DNA of 41,818 nucleotides, taken from assembly GCF_002902525.1 (NCBI RefSeq), contig NZ_PPQZ01000106.1, positions 19,049 to 60,866 of the forward strand. Reading direction: 5' to 3'. The stretch's first letter is position 1; each line of letters starts with the position of its first letter. Under the pieces are notes generated by a model that was not told the DNA's origin, ran no database searches, and was given only the letters and a program-made list of their open reading frames with translations. Of this stretch, positions 19,589 to 28,817 are shown one piece after another. This stretch comes from Mammaliicoccus stepanovicii (GTDB lineage: Bacteria; Bacillota; Bacilli; Staphylococcales; Staphylococcaceae). The position numbers were made by a program, and so were the translations under genes.

Positions 19589-22219
19589 ATGAAAAAGTTA
19601 AAAGCTAGTGAAATTAGACAGATGTATATTGATTTCTTCGTTGAAAAAGGGCATATGGTTGAACCTTCAGCACCATTAGTACCAATAGATGATGACACAT
19701 TATTATGGATTAATTCAGGTGTTGCAACATTAAAGAAATATTTTGATGGGAGAGAAGTTCCTAACAATCCTAAAATTGTAAATGCACAAAAAGCGATTAG
19801 AACAAATGATATTGAAAATGTTGGTTTTACTGCTCGTCACCATACATTCTTTGAAATGTTAGGTAACTTCTCAATAGGAGATTACTTTAAACGTGAAGCT
19901 ATTGAATATGCTTGGGAATTTTTAACGAGTGATCGATGGATGGGTATGGAACCAGAAAAATTATATGTCACTGTTCATCCTGAAGATACAGAAGCATATG
20001 AATTATGGAGAGACGTAATTGGACTTGAAGAAAGTAGAATTATTCGTATCGAAGGAAACTTCTGGGATATTGGTGAAGGACCTTCAGGACCAAATACAGA
20101 ATTATTCTACGATAGAGGAGAATCATATGGTCAAGATGATCCAGCAGAAGAAATGTATCCGGGTGGAGAAAACGAACGTTATTTAGAAGTGTGGAATTTA
20201 GTATTCAGTGAGTTTAACCACAATGCTGATCATACGTATACACCATTGCCAAATCAAAATATAGATACTGGCTTAGGTCTTGAACGTATGACATCTATTT
20301 CACAAGATGTGCCAACAAATTACGATACTGATTTGTTTATTCCAATCATCGAACAAGTAGAATTAGTGAGTGGTTTAAAATATTTAGATTCGAAAGAGCA
20401 AGATACTGCATTTAAAGTTATTGCAGACCATATAAGAACGATAAGTTTTGCAATTGGAGATGGCGCTTTACCTGCAAATGAAGGTAGAGGTTATGTCCTA
20501 AGAAGATTATTACGTAGAGCAGTACGATTTAGCCAATCGTTAAATATTAACGAACCATTTTTATATAAATTAGTAGATGTTGTCGCTGATATTATGGAGC
20601 CTTACTATCCAGAAGTAAAAGAGCAAAGTGATTTCATTAAGAAAGTCGTTAAATCAGAAGAAGAGAGATTCCATGAAACACTTGAAGAAGGTTTGACAAT
20701 TCTAAATACAATGATGACAACTGCAAAACAAAATAACAATATACTATCAGGATCAGATGCATTTAAATTATATGATACTTATGGATTCCCAATAGAGTTA
20801 ACAGAAGAAATTACAGCACAAGAAGGTATTGCAATCGACACAGACGGTTTCGAAACAGAAATGCAACAACAACGAAATCGAGCTAGAATGGCACGTCAAA
20901 AAACACAATCTATGCAAGTACAAAATGAAGTACTAGGTAAACTGACAACGCCAAGTAAATTTATTGGGTATGACAATACTGAAACACAAACAGAAATAAC
21001 AGATATTATTTTGAATGGTGAAATATCAGAAGAAGCTGAAAGTGGAGACTTAATACAGTTTATATTAAGAGAAACACCGTTTTATGCTGTATCCGGTGGA
21101 CAAGTAGCGGACCAAGGTGTTATTAAACATGATCAGTTTGAAATTGAAGTTACTGAAGTAATAAAAGCACCAAACGGTCAAAACTTACACACAGGTACTG
21201 TTACTTTTGGTCATGTTCATATAGGTGAAACAGTAGATGCATGTGTGAATAGAAATAATCGTAAATCTATTATCAAAAATCATTCTGCTACACATTTATT
21301 ACATGCAGCGCTTAAAGAAGTATTAGGCAGTCATGTGAATCAAGCAGGATCGTTAGTAGAACCAGATCGACTTAGATTTGATTTCTCTCATTTTGGTCAA
21401 GTAACTGCTGAAGAAATAGAACGAGTAGAAAGAATAGTTAATGAGAAGATTTGGGATAATATTTCAGTAAATATTGAAGAAATGCCAATAGAAGCAGCTA
21501 AACAAAAAGGCGCAATGGCATTATTTGGTGAAAAATATGGAGATGTTGTTAGAGTAGTAGATATGTCACCATTCTCGATTGAATTATGTGGTGGAATCCA
21601 TGTTAACAATACGGGCGAAATTGGCTTGTTCAAAATCGAATCCGAATCAGGTACTGGTGCAGGTGTACGTAGAATTGAAGCAGTAACAGGTAAGAAAGCA
21701 TATGAAACATTAAAAGAAACTGAAACAGTTCTTAAAGACGTTATGCAACAAGTCAAAGTTAAAGAACAAGACAAAACAATAGAAAAAATTGAGCAAATAC
21801 AACAACAAAACAAAGCATTAGAAAAAGAGCTACAACAAAAAAATAAAACAATTACTGAACTGAAATCAGGTAATATTGAAGATAGCATAGAAGAAATAAA
21901 CGGTGTTAAAGTATTGTCAATACTTGTAGAAGCGGAAAATCCAAAAGTGCTTAGAACAATTATGGATGACTACAAATCTAGATTACAAGATACTGTATTA
22001 TTTTTAGCAAGTATTAATGGTGAAAAAGTGTCACTCGTATCTTCTGTTCCAAAAGAACTCACAGATAAAGTTAAAGCCGGAGACTTAATTAAAGAAGCAG
22101 CACAAATAACAAATGGTAAAGGTGGAGGTCGTCCGGATATGGCCCAAGGTGGCGGAACGGATCCTTCTAAAGTAACAGAAGCGTTACAATTTGTTAAAGA
22201 CTATATTAAAACGCTGTAA
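19589..22219 (+). CDS. alaS: Alanyl-tRNA synthetase
   Basis: This 876-residue class II enzyme charges tRNA-Ala and hydrolyses Ser- and Gly-tRNA-Ala. The catalytic core (about 1-240) has [17 protein letters not shown] and [18 protein letters not shown]. The editing domain has the zinc-binding [11 protein letters not shown] and CGGIHV motifs. A coiled-coil region (about 725-770) and a C-terminal DHHA1 domain ending with [13 protein letters not shown] follow. I choose ATG 19589, eight bases after AAGGAG (19575-19580); a GTG at 19580 is in frame but overlaps that site. Length equals the usual staphylococcal enzyme. Confidence 0.97.
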   Translation: MKKLKASEIRQMYIDFFVEKGHMVEPSAPLVPIDDDTLLWINSGVATLKKYFDGREVPNNPKIVNAQKAIRTNDIENVGFTARHHTFFEMLGNFSIGDYFKREAIEYAWEFLTSDRWMGMEPEKLYVTVHPEDTEAYELWRDVIGLEESRIIRIEGNFWDIGEGPSGPNTELFYDRGESYGQDDPAEEMYPGGENERYLEVWNLVFSEFNHNADHTYTPLPNQNIDTGLGLERMTSISQDVPTNYDTDLFIPIIEQVELVSGLKYLDSKEQDTAFKVIADHIRTISFAIGDGALPANEGRGYVLRRLLRRAVRFSQSLNINEPFLYKLVDVVADIMEPYYPEVKEQSDFIKKVVKSEEERFHETLEEGLTILNTMMTTAKQNNNILSGSDAFKLYDTYGFPIELTEEITAQEGIAIDTDGFETEMQQQRNRARMARQKTQSMQVQNEVLGKLTTPSKFIGYDNTETQTEITDIILNGEISEEAESGDLIQFILRETPFYAVSGGQVADQGVIKHDQFEIEVTEVIKAPNGQNLHTGTVTFGHVHIGETVDACVNRNNRKSIIKNHSATHLLHAALKEVLGSHVNQAGSLVEPDRLRFDFSHFGQVTAEEIERVERIVNEKIWDNISVNIEEMPIEAAKQKGAMALFGEKYGDVVRVVDMSPFSIELCGGIHVNNTGEIGLFKIESESGTGAGVRRIEAVTGKKAYETLKETETVLKDVMQQVKVKEQDKTIEKIEQIQQQNKALEKELQQKNKTITELKSGNIEDSIEEINGVKVLSILVEAENPKVLRTIMDDYKSRLQDTVLFLASINGEKVSLVSSVPKELTDKVKAGDLIKEAAQITNGKGGGRPDMAQGGGTDPSKVTEALQFVKDYIKTL

Positions 22220-22248
22220 TTACAACTAAGAATAGAATATGATATAAT
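22220..22248 (+). promoter_or_regulatory. Promoter of ireB-ruvX-yrzB
   Basis: TTACAA at 22220-22225 and the extended -10 TGATATAAT (hexamer 22243-22248) are separated by 17 bases, directly after the alaS stop codon. Confidence 0.65.
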
Positions 22249-22286
22249 TAATACTAAGTTAATGGAGTTAGGGAGTGTAAATAAAG

Positions 22287-22562
22287 ATGAATAATTTTGA
22301 TAAAACGATGAAATTTAATTATGATGATTTTCCTAATGAAGATGTCAAGACCGTACTTCAAAATGTTTACCGCACTTTAGAAGAAAGAGGCTATAATCCT
22401 GTAAACCAAATTGTAGGTTATTTGCTTTCTGGAGATCCAGCATATATACCTAGACATAACGAAGCAAGAAACCAAATAAGACGCTTGGATAGAGATGATA
22501 TTATGGAAGAATTGGTATCCCACTATTTACAGCAAGAAAAAGATTTCAATGCTAACAAATAG
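22287..22562 (+). CDS. ireB: IreB family regulatory phosphoprotein (UPF0297)
   Basis: This 91-residue protein belongs to the IreB/YrzL family. In Enterococcus faecalis, IreB is a substrate of the PASTA kinase IreK and lowers cephalosporin resistance. The family sequences [46 protein letters not shown] and [20 protein letters not shown] are all present. Threonines near the N-terminus (such as in FDKTMKF) are the sort of residues phosphorylated in the enterococcal protein. It is the first gene of a three-gene unit; its stop overlaps ruvX by 14 bases. Function in staphylococci is inferred from the family. Confidence 0.92.
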   Translation: MNNFDKTMKFNYDDFPNEDVKTVLQNVYRTLEERGYNPVNQIVGYLLSGDPAYIPRHNEARNQIRRLDRDDIMEELVSHYLQQEKDFNANK

Positions 22563-22980
22563 AATAATAGGTTTAGACGTTGGAAGTAAAACGATTGGTG
22601 TAGCAGTTAGTGATGCAATGGGTTGGACAGCTCAAGGAATAGACACACTCCGTATTAACGAAGAACAAGAAGAATTTGGACTAGAAGCATTAATTAAAAT
22701 TATAGATGAATATAATGTCGATACTGTCATTATTGGATTACCTAAGAACATGAATAATTCTATTGGACCAAGAGGAGATGCATCCATTCATTTTAAAGAT
22801 GTATTGGCACACGAGCGTCCAGATTTGAAATTAATTATGTGGGATGAGAGACTAAGTACTGTAGGAGCAGAACGCTCTTTATTAGAGGCAGATGTTTCTC
22901 GCAAAAAAAGAAAAAAAGTAATAGATAAAATGGCTGCTGTATTTATATTGCAAGGCTATTTAGATTCTATAAAACAATAA
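22549..22980 (+). CDS. ruvX: RuvX/YqgF pre-16S rRNA nuclease (Holliday junction resolvase-like)
   Basis: This 143-residue RNase H-fold protein belongs to the YqgF/RuvX family, implicated in processing the 5' end of 16S rRNA. N-terminal [17 protein letters not shown] carries the first catalytic Asp; [32 protein letters not shown] and the terminal [14 protein letters not shown] are all typical. I start at ATG 22549, which gives the family N-terminus; an upstream in-frame ATG (22495) lies well inside ireB. The Shine-Dalgarno sequence is weak, so translation is probably coupled to ireB through the 14-base overlap. Confidence 0.94.
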   Translation: MLTNRIIGLDVGSKTIGVAVSDAMGWTAQGIDTLRINEEQEEFGLEALIKIIDEYNVDTVIIGLPKNMNNSIGPRGDASIHFKDVLAHERPDLKLIMWDERLSTVGAERSLLEADVSRKKRKKVIDKMAAVFILQGYLDSIKQ

Positions 22981-22995
22981 TGAGGAGAATGAATA

Positions 22996-23301
22996 ATGAC
23001 TGAACATAACAACGAAGGACATTTAGAAATTAACAATGAAGAAGAACTATTAACGCTAATTGATGAAAACAATAATGAGGTTTTATACCGTAAAGTATTA
23101 GAATTCTATCATCCTGGCTTTAAAAAAGAATACATTATATTAGCAGAAGAAGGCGCAGATGAAGATGAGGAAATTGAATTAATTCCTATGATCAACGAAG
23201 CTAATGATGATGGAGAAGGCGGAAAATTACTTCCAGTCGAAACAGATGAAGAGTGGGATATGATTGAAGAAATCGTAAACACTGAAATTGATGACATTTA
23301 A
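22996..23301 (+). CDS. yrzB: DUF1292 family protein YrzB
   Basis: This 101-residue, very acidic protein belongs to the YrzB family (DUF1292, UPF0473). It has the family core [26 protein letters not shown] and a C-terminal [15 protein letters not shown]. No catalytic motif is seen and the function is unknown. It consistently accompanies ireB and ruvX in Firmicutes. GAGGAGAATG precedes the start. A terminator hairpin, which also encloses the next promoter, follows 24 bases after the stop. Confidence 0.85.
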   Translation: MTEHNNEGHLEINNEEELLTLIDENNNEVLYRKVLEFYHPGFKKEYIILAEEGADEDEEIELIPMINEANDDGEGGKLLPVETDEEWDMIEEIVNTEIDDI

Positions 23302-23325
23302 TTCATATATGTAATAGTACACTTT

Positions 23326-23354
23326 ACCCCTAATGTGATATAATCATTAGGGGT
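23326..23354 (+). terminator. Terminator hairpin of the ireB-ruvX-yrzB unit with the mltG -10 element in its loop
   Basis: A 10-bp perfect stem ACCCCTAATG/CATTAGGGGT (23326-23335 and 23345-23354) encloses the nine-base loop TGATATAAT, a consensus extended -10 box (hexamer 23339-23344). A modest T-rich run (ATTTAATTT) follows. The element probably ends yrzB transcription, while the same DNA starts mltG transcription near 23351. Confidence 0.7.
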
Positions 23355-23379
23355 ATTTAATTTACATAAGGAGTTAGAA

Positions 23380-24495
23380 ATGGGAAACAATAGTATTTAT
23401 AAAGATGCAAGGCTGTTATCTAAGTATATTAGTTTAACGATCGTAGTCATCCTCTTGTTATTATTTTTATTACTATTTGTTATCGGTATTATAGTTATAG
23501 GGATTAACAATAGACCCGTAAATCAAGACAGTAATGAACAAATCATTGTTCAGGTTGAACCTGGTTCCAACACTGAAACAATTAGTGAGGAATTATCAAA
23601 GAAAAACATTATCCGAAATGCTACAATTTTTAAATATTATTTAAAATTGAATAATATTTCTAGTTTTCAAGCAGGTGAATATAAATTTTCACCATCAATG
23701 TCACCTAAAGACATTGCAATAAGTTTAGAATCAGGAAAAGTGTACTTAAAAACAGCATTACAAATTGAAATAAAAGCAGAATCTTCAATTGAATTGATTG
23801 CAGGAACAATTGAAGAAGAAACATCCATTACTAGAGAAGAATTCTTGAAAAAAATGAAAGATAGAAGTTATATTAAACAAATTCAAAAAAAATATCCTAA
23901 AATGATTACAGATGAAGTGATGCAACAAGGTATTAGATATCCATTAGAAGGTTATTTAGCTGCTGGTAAATATCAATTTTCAAAAAAAGATGTTTCAATT
24001 GATGAAATTGTTGAAACAATGTTGAAAGAAACATATGACACTACTTATAATATTTATAAAAATAATGGTGCTTTCAAACTTACTAGAAATTACCAAGAAG
24101 AAGAAATTTCATTTCATGAATTTTTGTCATTATCTTCACTAGTAGAGTCTGAAATGATGAATGTGACCGACAAATCAAGATATGTTTCATTGATTATTAA
24201 TAGAATTGAGAATAATCCACAAAGTGCTTTAAACTCTGATAAATCAGTCAAATATGCACTTAATAAGGAACCAAATGAGAATCTCTCTGAGCATGATTAC
24301 AAAGATGATTCTAAATACAATACTTATGTGCATAAAGGGTTACCGATTGGGCCAATTTGTAATATTTCAGAAGAAACGGCTAGAATCACAATCAATCCAC
24401 CTGATACAGACTATTATTATTATACGCATAGTAAAAGTGGTAAAATCATATTTGCTGACACTTTAAAAGAACAAGAAAAAAATAGAGAAAATTAA
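23380..24495 (+). CDS. mltG: Endolytic peptidoglycan transglycosylase MltG (YceG)
   Basis: This 371-residue membrane protein cleaves nascent glycan strands and so sets glycan chain length. One membrane segment lies at about 18-42. A LysM-like region follows, with VQVEPGSNTETISEEL and FQAGEYKFSPSMSP. The catalytic region includes YPLEGYL, the SSLVESEM stretch where the second-position Glu matches the catalytic residue of the canonical ASIVEKE motif, and the substrate-binding KGLPIGPICN followed by TINPPDTDYYYY. The ASIVEKE and PDTY regions are more divergent than in most homologues, but the key Glu is kept. AAGGAG at 23368-23373 sets the start. The gene has its own promoter and terminator. Confidence 0.9.
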   Translation: MGNNSIYKDARLLSKYISLTIVVILLLLFLLLFVIGIIVIGINNRPVNQDSNEQIIVQVEPGSNTETISEELSKKNIIRNATIFKYYLKLNNISSFQAGEYKFSPSMSPKDIAISLESGKVYLKTALQIEIKAESSIELIAGTIEEETSITREEFLKKMKDRSYIKQIQKKYPKMITDEVMQQGIRYPLEGYLAAGKYQFSKKDVSIDEIVETMLKETYDTTYNIYKNNGAFKLTRNYQEEEISFHEFLSLSSLVESEMMNVTDKSRYVSLIINRIENNPQSALNSDKSVKYALNKEPNENLSEHDYKDDSKYNTYVHKGLPIGPICNISEETARITINPPDTDYYYYTHSKSGKIIFADTLKEQEKNREN

Positions 24496-24497
24496 TC

Positions 24498-24549
24498 ATT
24501 CAAAACAAGAGCGTTCAATCTTAATCAGTAGGACGTTCTTGTTTTGAAT
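24498..24549 (+). terminator. Intrinsic terminator after mltG
   Basis: A stem of about 17 bp (core CAAAACAAG at 24501-24509 with CTTGTTTTG at 24538-24546, extended by AGCGT/ACGTT pairing) is followed by AATTTTC. The T-run is short but the stem is long. Confidence 0.7.
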
Positions 24550-24575
24550 TTTCACTTACTATTTCTTTAAATATA

Positions 24576-24584
24576 TGTTAAAAT
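24576..24584 (+). promoter_or_regulatory. Probable promoter of trmR-trhP1-trhP2-udk
   Basis: TGTTAAAAT at 24576-24584 fits an extended -10 element (TG, one base, TAAAAT). The candidate -35 TTACTA (24556-24561, 17-base spacer) is weak. Initiation would be near 24591 and leaves a 95-base leader. Confidence 0.45.
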
Positions 24585-24627
24585 ATCTAATGTTTATAAA
24601 ATTAAATAAAATACATTGTTTATCTTA

Positions 24628-24657
24628 CTAACTAGTCATAGGTCTAGTTGGATTTTT
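24628..24657 (+). terminator. Terminator-like hairpin in the trmR leader
   Basis: An 8-bp stem (24628-24635 with 24644-24651, one G-U pair, loop TCATAGGT) is followed by ATTTTTTAT. It lies between the likely promoter and trmR, so it could act as an attenuator for the tRNA-modification operon. The stem is short and A-T rich; no T-box or other ligand-binding motif is visible. Confidence 0.4.
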
Positions 24658-24686
24658 TATTATAATGAAGTGTAAGGAAGTTGAAC

Positions 24687-25334
24687 ATGGAAAAAGATAT
24701 AGCGTACATTGAACAATTGCTATTTCAAAATTCTTCAGAAATTGATGAGTTAAGAACTTATGCAGACCAAAATAAAGTACCAATTATGGATAAAATATCT
24801 ACAGAATTTGTTAAACAGATGATAAGAATCCATAATGCACAAAATATTCTAGAAATTGGGACTGCAATTGGTTATAGTTCGATGCATTTTGCATCATGTA
24901 ATTCAAATATAAATGTTTACACAATTGAAAGAAATGAAGAAATGTATCACCAAGCCGTCAAAAATATTAAACATTATCATTTTGAAGATCAAATAAAGGT
25001 TATATTATCTGATGCAAAAGATGCATTCGAACGTATACCTGAGAATATGAAATTCGATATGATTTTTATTGATGCGGCTAAAGCTCAATCTCAAAAATTT
25101 TTCGAATTATATGAGCCTTTTTTAAATGAAGGCGGTATTATACTAACGGATAATGTTTTGTATCATGGATTTGTTAGTAATATAGAAATCGTTAGAAGTA
25201 GAAATATTAGACAGATGATTAAAAAAATAAAAAGCTATAATGAATGGTTAATGAACCATCCCAATTATGAAACAACGATTATTAATATTGGGGATGGCAT
25301 GGCTATTTCAAAAAGGGGAAGAAAAGATGACTGA
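24687..25334 (+). CDS. trmR: tRNA 5-hydroxyuridine methyltransferase TrmR (YrrM)
   Basis: This 215-residue SAM-dependent O-methyltransferase converts ho5U34 to mo5U34 in Firmicute tRNAs. The SAM-binding motif LEIGTAIGYSSMHFA lies at about 56-70; VYTIERNEEMY and the catalytic-metal region MIFIDAAKAQ and ILTDNVLYHG follow, as in the COMT-like family. I start at ATG 24687, six bases after AAGGAAG (24674-24680); a TTG at 24681 is in frame but too close to that site. Its stop overlaps trhP1 by eight bases. Clustering with trhP1 and trhP2, which make its substrate, supports the assignment. Confidence 0.92.
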   Translation: MEKDIAYIEQLLFQNSSEIDELRTYADQNKVPIMDKISTEFVKQMIRIHNAQNILEIGTAIGYSSMHFASCNSNINVYTIERNEEMYHQAVKNIKHYHFEDQIKVILSDAKDAFERIPENMKFDMIFIDAAKAQSQKFFELYEPFLNEGGIILTDNVLYHGFVSNIEIVRSRNIRQMIKKIKSYNEWLMNHPNYETTIINIGDGMAISKRGRKDD

Positions 25335-26250
25335 ATTATTGGTTACACCTAAATCAGTAGAGCATATTGAAACTTTAATTAAACTTGGTGCTGATGCATT
25401 TGTAATTGGTGAAGAAAAGTTCGGTTTAAGGTTAGCAGGAGAATTTAAAGAGCCAGAATTAAGAGAAGCAATTAAGTTGATACATCAACACGACAAAAAA
25501 GCATATGTTGCAGTAAATGGTATATTCCACAATGAACATATTGATGATTTAGAAAATTATATTGACCTGTTACACGAACTTAAGGCAGATAGAATTATTT
25601 TTGGTGATCCTGCTGTTGTTATGGCAATGAAAAAATATAAGAATCCTATTCCGTTACATTGGAATGCAGAAACAATTGTAACGAATCATTTCCAGTGTAA
25701 TTATTGGGGTGATAGAGGATCTTCACGTGCAGTTCTAGCAAGAGAATTGAGTATTGAAGAGGTTATAGAGATTAAGGAACGAAGCAATGTTGAAATTGAA
25801 GTTCAAGTTCATGGTATGACATGCATGTTCCAATCAAAACGACAATTACTCGGTAATTACTTTATGTATCAAGATAAAGTAATGAAGATTGAAAACAGAA
25901 AAGAAAACAAAGATATGTTACTATTTGATGAAGAAAGAAGTAATAAATATCCAATTTATGAAGATTATAATGGTACACATATTATGAGTCCAAATGACAT
26001 TTGCTTAATTGAAGATTTAGAAGAATTATTTGAAGCTAATATTGATAGTTTTAAAATTGACGGTGTCTTACAATCAGAAGCATATATAAATGTCGCGACA
26101 GAACAATATAGACAAGCTATTGACTTATATAATGAAGACCCAGAACTTTATGAAGATGAAAAATTTATGTTACTTGAACCAATTGAAGATATTCAACAAG
26201 ATCATCGACCTATGGATCAAGGGTTCTTATTTAAACAGACAGTTTATTAA
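25327..26250 (+). CDS. trhP1: tRNA uridine 5-hydroxylation protein TrhP1 (peptidase U32-like)
   Basis: This 307-residue U32-family protein corresponds to Bacillus YrrN. Together with TrhP2 it installs the hydroxyl group of ho5U34 in tRNA using prephenate. The U32-like core is recognisable: LITKLGADAFVIG-type strand (LIKLGADAFVIGEEKFGLR), VNGIFHNEHIDDLE and VQVHGMTCMFQSKRQLLGNYF. It lacks the cysteine cluster found in TrhP2; only one Cys sits at the equivalent HGMTC position, so it probably binds no iron-sulfur cluster itself. I start at ATG 25327, after the GGGGAAG site (25316-25322); an earlier in-frame ATG lies inside trmR. Confidence 0.9.
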   Translation: MTELLVTPKSVEHIETLIKLGADAFVIGEEKFGLRLAGEFKEPELREAIKLIHQHDKKAYVAVNGIFHNEHIDDLENYIDLLHELKADRIIFGDPAVVMAMKKYKNPIPLHWNAETIVTNHFQCNYWGDRGSSRAVLARELSIEEVIEIKERSNVEIEVQVHGMTCMFQSKRQLLGNYFMYQDKVMKIENRKENKDMLLFDEERSNKYPIYEDYNGTHIMSPNDICLIEDLEELFEANIDSFKIDGVLQSEAYINVATEQYRQAIDLYNEDPELYEDEKFMLLEPIEDIQQDHRPMDQGFLFKQTVY

Positions 26251-26273
26251 GTTAAATTAAAGGAATGATTAAT

Positions 26274-27542
26274 ATGAAAGTTTTAGAGCCTAGTAGATCT
26301 AGTCAGAAAACGAAAGTAAAAAAACCTGAACTTCTAGCACCTGCAGGTAATTTAGAAAAACTTAAAATTGCTGTCCATTATGGTGCGGATGCAGTATTCT
26401 TAGGTGGACAAGAATATGGATTGAGGTCTAATGCTGATAATTTCACAATGGATGAAATAGCAGAAGGTGTGCAATTTGCGAAAAAATACGGTGCAAAAAT
26501 TTATGTTACAACTAATATATTTGCTCACGATGAAAATATCCCCGGTTTAGAAGAATATTTATCGAACTTAAATGAAACTGGTGCGCATGGTATTATCGTA
26601 GCAGATCCATTAATTATAGAAACATGTAAACGAGTTGCACCTAATTTAGAAATCCATTTAAGTACACAACAATCGTTATCAAACTATCGTGCTGTACAAT
26701 ATTGGAAAGAAGAAGGATTAGAAAGAGTTGTTTTAGCAAGAGAAACAAGTGCTGAAGAAATGCTTGAAATGAAAGAGAAAGTAGATATTGAAATTGAAAC
26801 GTTCATCCATGGTGCAATGTGTATAGCCTATTCAGGTAGATGTACATTGAGTAATCATATGACAGCAAGGGATTCAAATAGAGGTGGCTGTTGTCAAAGT
26901 TGTAGATGGGATTATGATTTGATTTCAGTAGAAGAAGATGGAGATTTACAACCATATTTCGAAGAAAATGAAGTTACACCATTTGCAATGAGCCCAAAAG
27001 ACTTGAAATTAATCGAATCTATACCTAAAATGATGGACATTGGTATTGATTCATTAAAAATTGAAGGTAGAATGAAATCTATGCACTACATTGCAACTGT
27101 CGTTTCAGTTTATAGAAAAGTAATAGATAGTTATGCAAATGACCCTGAAAACTTCAAAATAGACCCCAATTGGTTAATAGAGTTGGACAAATGTGCAAAT
27201 AGAGACACAGCTCCTGCATTCTTCGAAGGTGTACCTCAATTTGAAGAACAAATGTTTGGGAGTGAATCAAATAAAAAAACACCTTTTGATTTTTGTGGAT
27301 TAGTGTTAGACTATGACGCAGAATCAAAAATTGCAACAATTCAACAGAGAAATCATTTTAAACCCGGTCAAGAAATTGAATTTTTTGGACCAGAAATTGA
27401 TAATTTCACACAAGTCATAGATAAAATTTATGATGAAAATGGTGAGGAATTAGATGCAGCTAGACATCCACTTCAAATAATCCAAATAAAAGTGGATCAC
27501 CCGATTTATCCAAATAATATGATGAGAAAGGGATTAGTTTGA
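26274..27542 (+). CDS. trhP2: tRNA uridine 5-hydroxylation protein TrhP2 (peptidase U32 family)
   Basis: This 422-residue U32-family protein matches Bacillus YrrO, the larger partner in prephenate-dependent hydroxylation of U34. The strand-turn motif [25 protein letters not shown] begins near residue 15. The U32 signature region [20 protein letters not shown] and the following [11 protein letters not shown] supply the cysteine set expected to bind an iron-sulfur cluster. I choose ATG 26274, nine bases after AAAGGA (26259-26264), over an ATG at 26265 that touches that site. Its stop TGA overlaps the udk ATG (TGATG). The two U32 paralogues probably act as a complex. Confidence 0.92.
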   Translation: MKVLEPSRSSQKTKVKKPELLAPAGNLEKLKIAVHYGADAVFLGGQEYGLRSNADNFTMDEIAEGVQFAKKYGAKIYVTTNIFAHDENIPGLEEYLSNLNETGAHGIIVADPLIIETCKRVAPNLEIHLSTQQSLSNYRAVQYWKEEGLERVVLARETSAEEMLEMKEKVDIEIETFIHGAMCIAYSGRCTLSNHMTARDSNRGGCCQSCRWDYDLISVEEDGDLQPYFEENEVTPFAMSPKDLKLIESIPKMMDIGIDSLKIEGRMKSMHYIATVVSVYRKVIDSYANDPENFKIDPNWLIELDKCANRDTAPAFFEGVPQFEEQMFGSESNKKTPFDFCGLVLDYDAESKIATIQQRNHFKPGQEIEFFGPEIDNFTQVIDKIYDENGEELDAARHPLQIIQIKVDHPIYPNNMMRKGLV

Positions 27543-28165
27543 TGGGGAAAACAACAATTATAGGTATTGCAGGGGGATCTGGTTCAGGTAAAACTTCTGT
27601 AACATCAGAAATTATGAAAAACTTAGATGGATATAGTGTAGCTTTAATAGAGCAGGATTACTATTATAAAGATCAATCACATATGTCATTTGAAGATCGT
27701 TTAAAGACTAATTATGATCATCCATTTGCTTTCGATAATGAAAGATTAAAGCAGGACTTAAAGAACATTAAAGAAGGTCGTGCTATAGAAGTTCCAACTT
27801 ATGACTACTCAAATCATACGAGAAGTGATAAGACAATCAGGTTTGAACCTAAAGATGTTATTATACTAGAAGGTATATTCGCTTTAGAAAATGCAGATTT
27901 AAGAGAATTGATGGATGTTAAGATTTATGTTGATACTGATGCTGATTTACGAATTTTACGTCGTATGACTAGAGATATTAAAGATAGAGGACGTACAATG
28001 GAATCAGTAATAGATCAATACCTATCAGTTGTTAGACCAATGCATATTCAGTTTATTGAACCAACGAAGAAATATGCTGATATCATTATCCCTGAAGGTG
28101 GTAGCAATAAAGTTGCAATTGATATCATGACAACTAAGATTCAATCATTAGTTAAAAATATTTAA
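27542..28165 (+). CDS. udk: Uridine kinase
   Basis: This 207-residue P-loop kinase phosphorylates uridine and cytidine to their monophosphates in pyrimidine salvage. Walker [10 protein letters not shown] is near the N-terminus (about 11-19), followed by [45 protein letters not shown] and the [12 protein letters not shown] lid. Length is exactly that of staphylococcal Udk. The ATG at 27542 overlaps the trhP2 stop; AAGGGA (27528-27533) is eight bases upstream. Confidence 0.95.
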   Translation: MGKTTIIGIAGGSGSGKTSVTSEIMKNLDGYSVALIEQDYYYKDQSHMSFEDRLKTNYDHPFAFDNERLKQDLKNIKEGRAIEVPTYDYSNHTRSDKTIRFEPKDVIILEGIFALENADLRELMDVKIYVDTDADLRILRRMTRDIKDRGRTMESVIDQYLSVVRPMHIQFIEPTKKYADIIIPEGGSNKVAIDIMTTKIQSLVKNI

Positions 28166-28192
28166 AAACACAAAGTAAAGGAAGATGGCAGA

Positions 28193-28669
28193 ATGGAAAC
28201 ACAAAAAGAATTTCCTATGACTCAGGAAGGTTTTATCAAATTAGAAAAAGAATTAGAAGAGTTAAAGACAGTAAAAAGACCAGAAGTAGTAGAAAAAATT
28301 AAAGTAGCAAGAAGTTTTGGTGATTTATCTGAGAACTCCGAATATGATGCTGCTAAAGATGAACAAGGTTTTATTGAACAAGAAATCCAAAAAATAGAAA
28401 ACATGATTCGTCATGCTCATATAATTGAAGATAATGGTTCTAAAAATGATATCCAACTTGGTAGAACTGTTACATTCACTGAAATACCAGGTGATGATGA
28501 AGAAAGTTATAAGATTGTTGGTTCAGCAGAAGCAGATCCATTTGAAGGTAAGATTTCGAATGAATCACCAATTGCTAAAGCTTTATTAGGTAAAAAGGTT
28601 AATGACGAAGTTAATGTTCCATTACCAAACGGCAATGAAATGAAAGTTAAAATTGTAAAAATAGACTAA
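28193..28669 (+). CDS. greA: Transcription elongation factor GreA
   Basis: This 158-residue factor enters the secondary channel of RNA polymerase and stimulates cleavage of backtracked transcripts. The N-terminal coiled coil has the acidic tip [19 protein letters not shown], with the Asp and Glu that act in cleavage. The C-terminal FKBP-like domain includes [29 protein letters not shown] (28177-28184) sets the start. It is the last gene of the trmR operon and is followed by a strong terminator. Confidence 0.97.
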   Translation: METQKEFPMTQEGFIKLEKELEELKTVKRPEVVEKIKVARSFGDLSENSEYDAAKDEQGFIEQEIQKIENMIRHAHIIEDNGSKNDIQLGRTVTFTEIPGDDEESYKIVGSAEADPFEGKISNESPIAKALLGKKVNDEVNVPLPNGNEMKVKIVKID

Positions 28670-28688
28670 AATAATATTTTTATACAAG

Positions 28689-28732
28689 TAACTACTAATC
28701 AATAGGAAACTATTGTTAGTAGTTATTTTTTT
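28689..28732 (+). terminator. Intrinsic terminator after greA
   Basis: A long stem (TAACTACTAA at 28689-28698 with TTAGTAGTTA at 28716-28725, continued by AATA/TATT with one bulge) and a small loop are followed by a run of eight T. Confidence 0.9.
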
Positions 28733-28751
28733 TATATAAGTTTCATGGTAT

Positions 28752-28788
28752 TATAATGAAGAAATAATCCAGAATAGTCGGATTATTT
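28752..28788 (+). promoter_or_regulatory. -10 element and adjacent palindrome of the pxp operon
   Basis: TATAAT at 28752-28757 is the likely -10 box of the pxpB operon; no good -35 is seen. Four bases later a perfect 9-bp inverted repeat AAATAATCC/GGATTATTT (28762-28770 and 28780-28788, nine-base spacer) covers the initiation region. It lacks a following T-run, so it looks more like a repressor operator than a terminator. No regulator gene is next to it. Confidence 0.45.
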
Positions 28789-28817
28789 AGAAAATGTTTG
28801 TTTAAGGGGTGTTAACT

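Noticed and set aside
21397-21888. 163-codon ORF on the - strand inside alaS
   Set aside because: It is the antisense shadow of the alaS editing and coiled-coil regions; composition (Ser/Cys/Phe rich) is typical of reading the complement of A-rich coding sequence and there is no ribosome binding site.
24254-24466. 70-codon ORF on the + strand within mltG in another frame
   Set aside because: mltG is intact through this region, including its substrate-binding motif, so this is an out-of-frame shadow rather than a sign of frameshift.
23380-24495. Possible catalytic loss in MltG because of the unusual SSLVESEM motif
   Set aside because: The glutamate at the catalytic position and the flanking LEG and PIGPICN motifs are kept, so the enzyme is probably active despite divergence.
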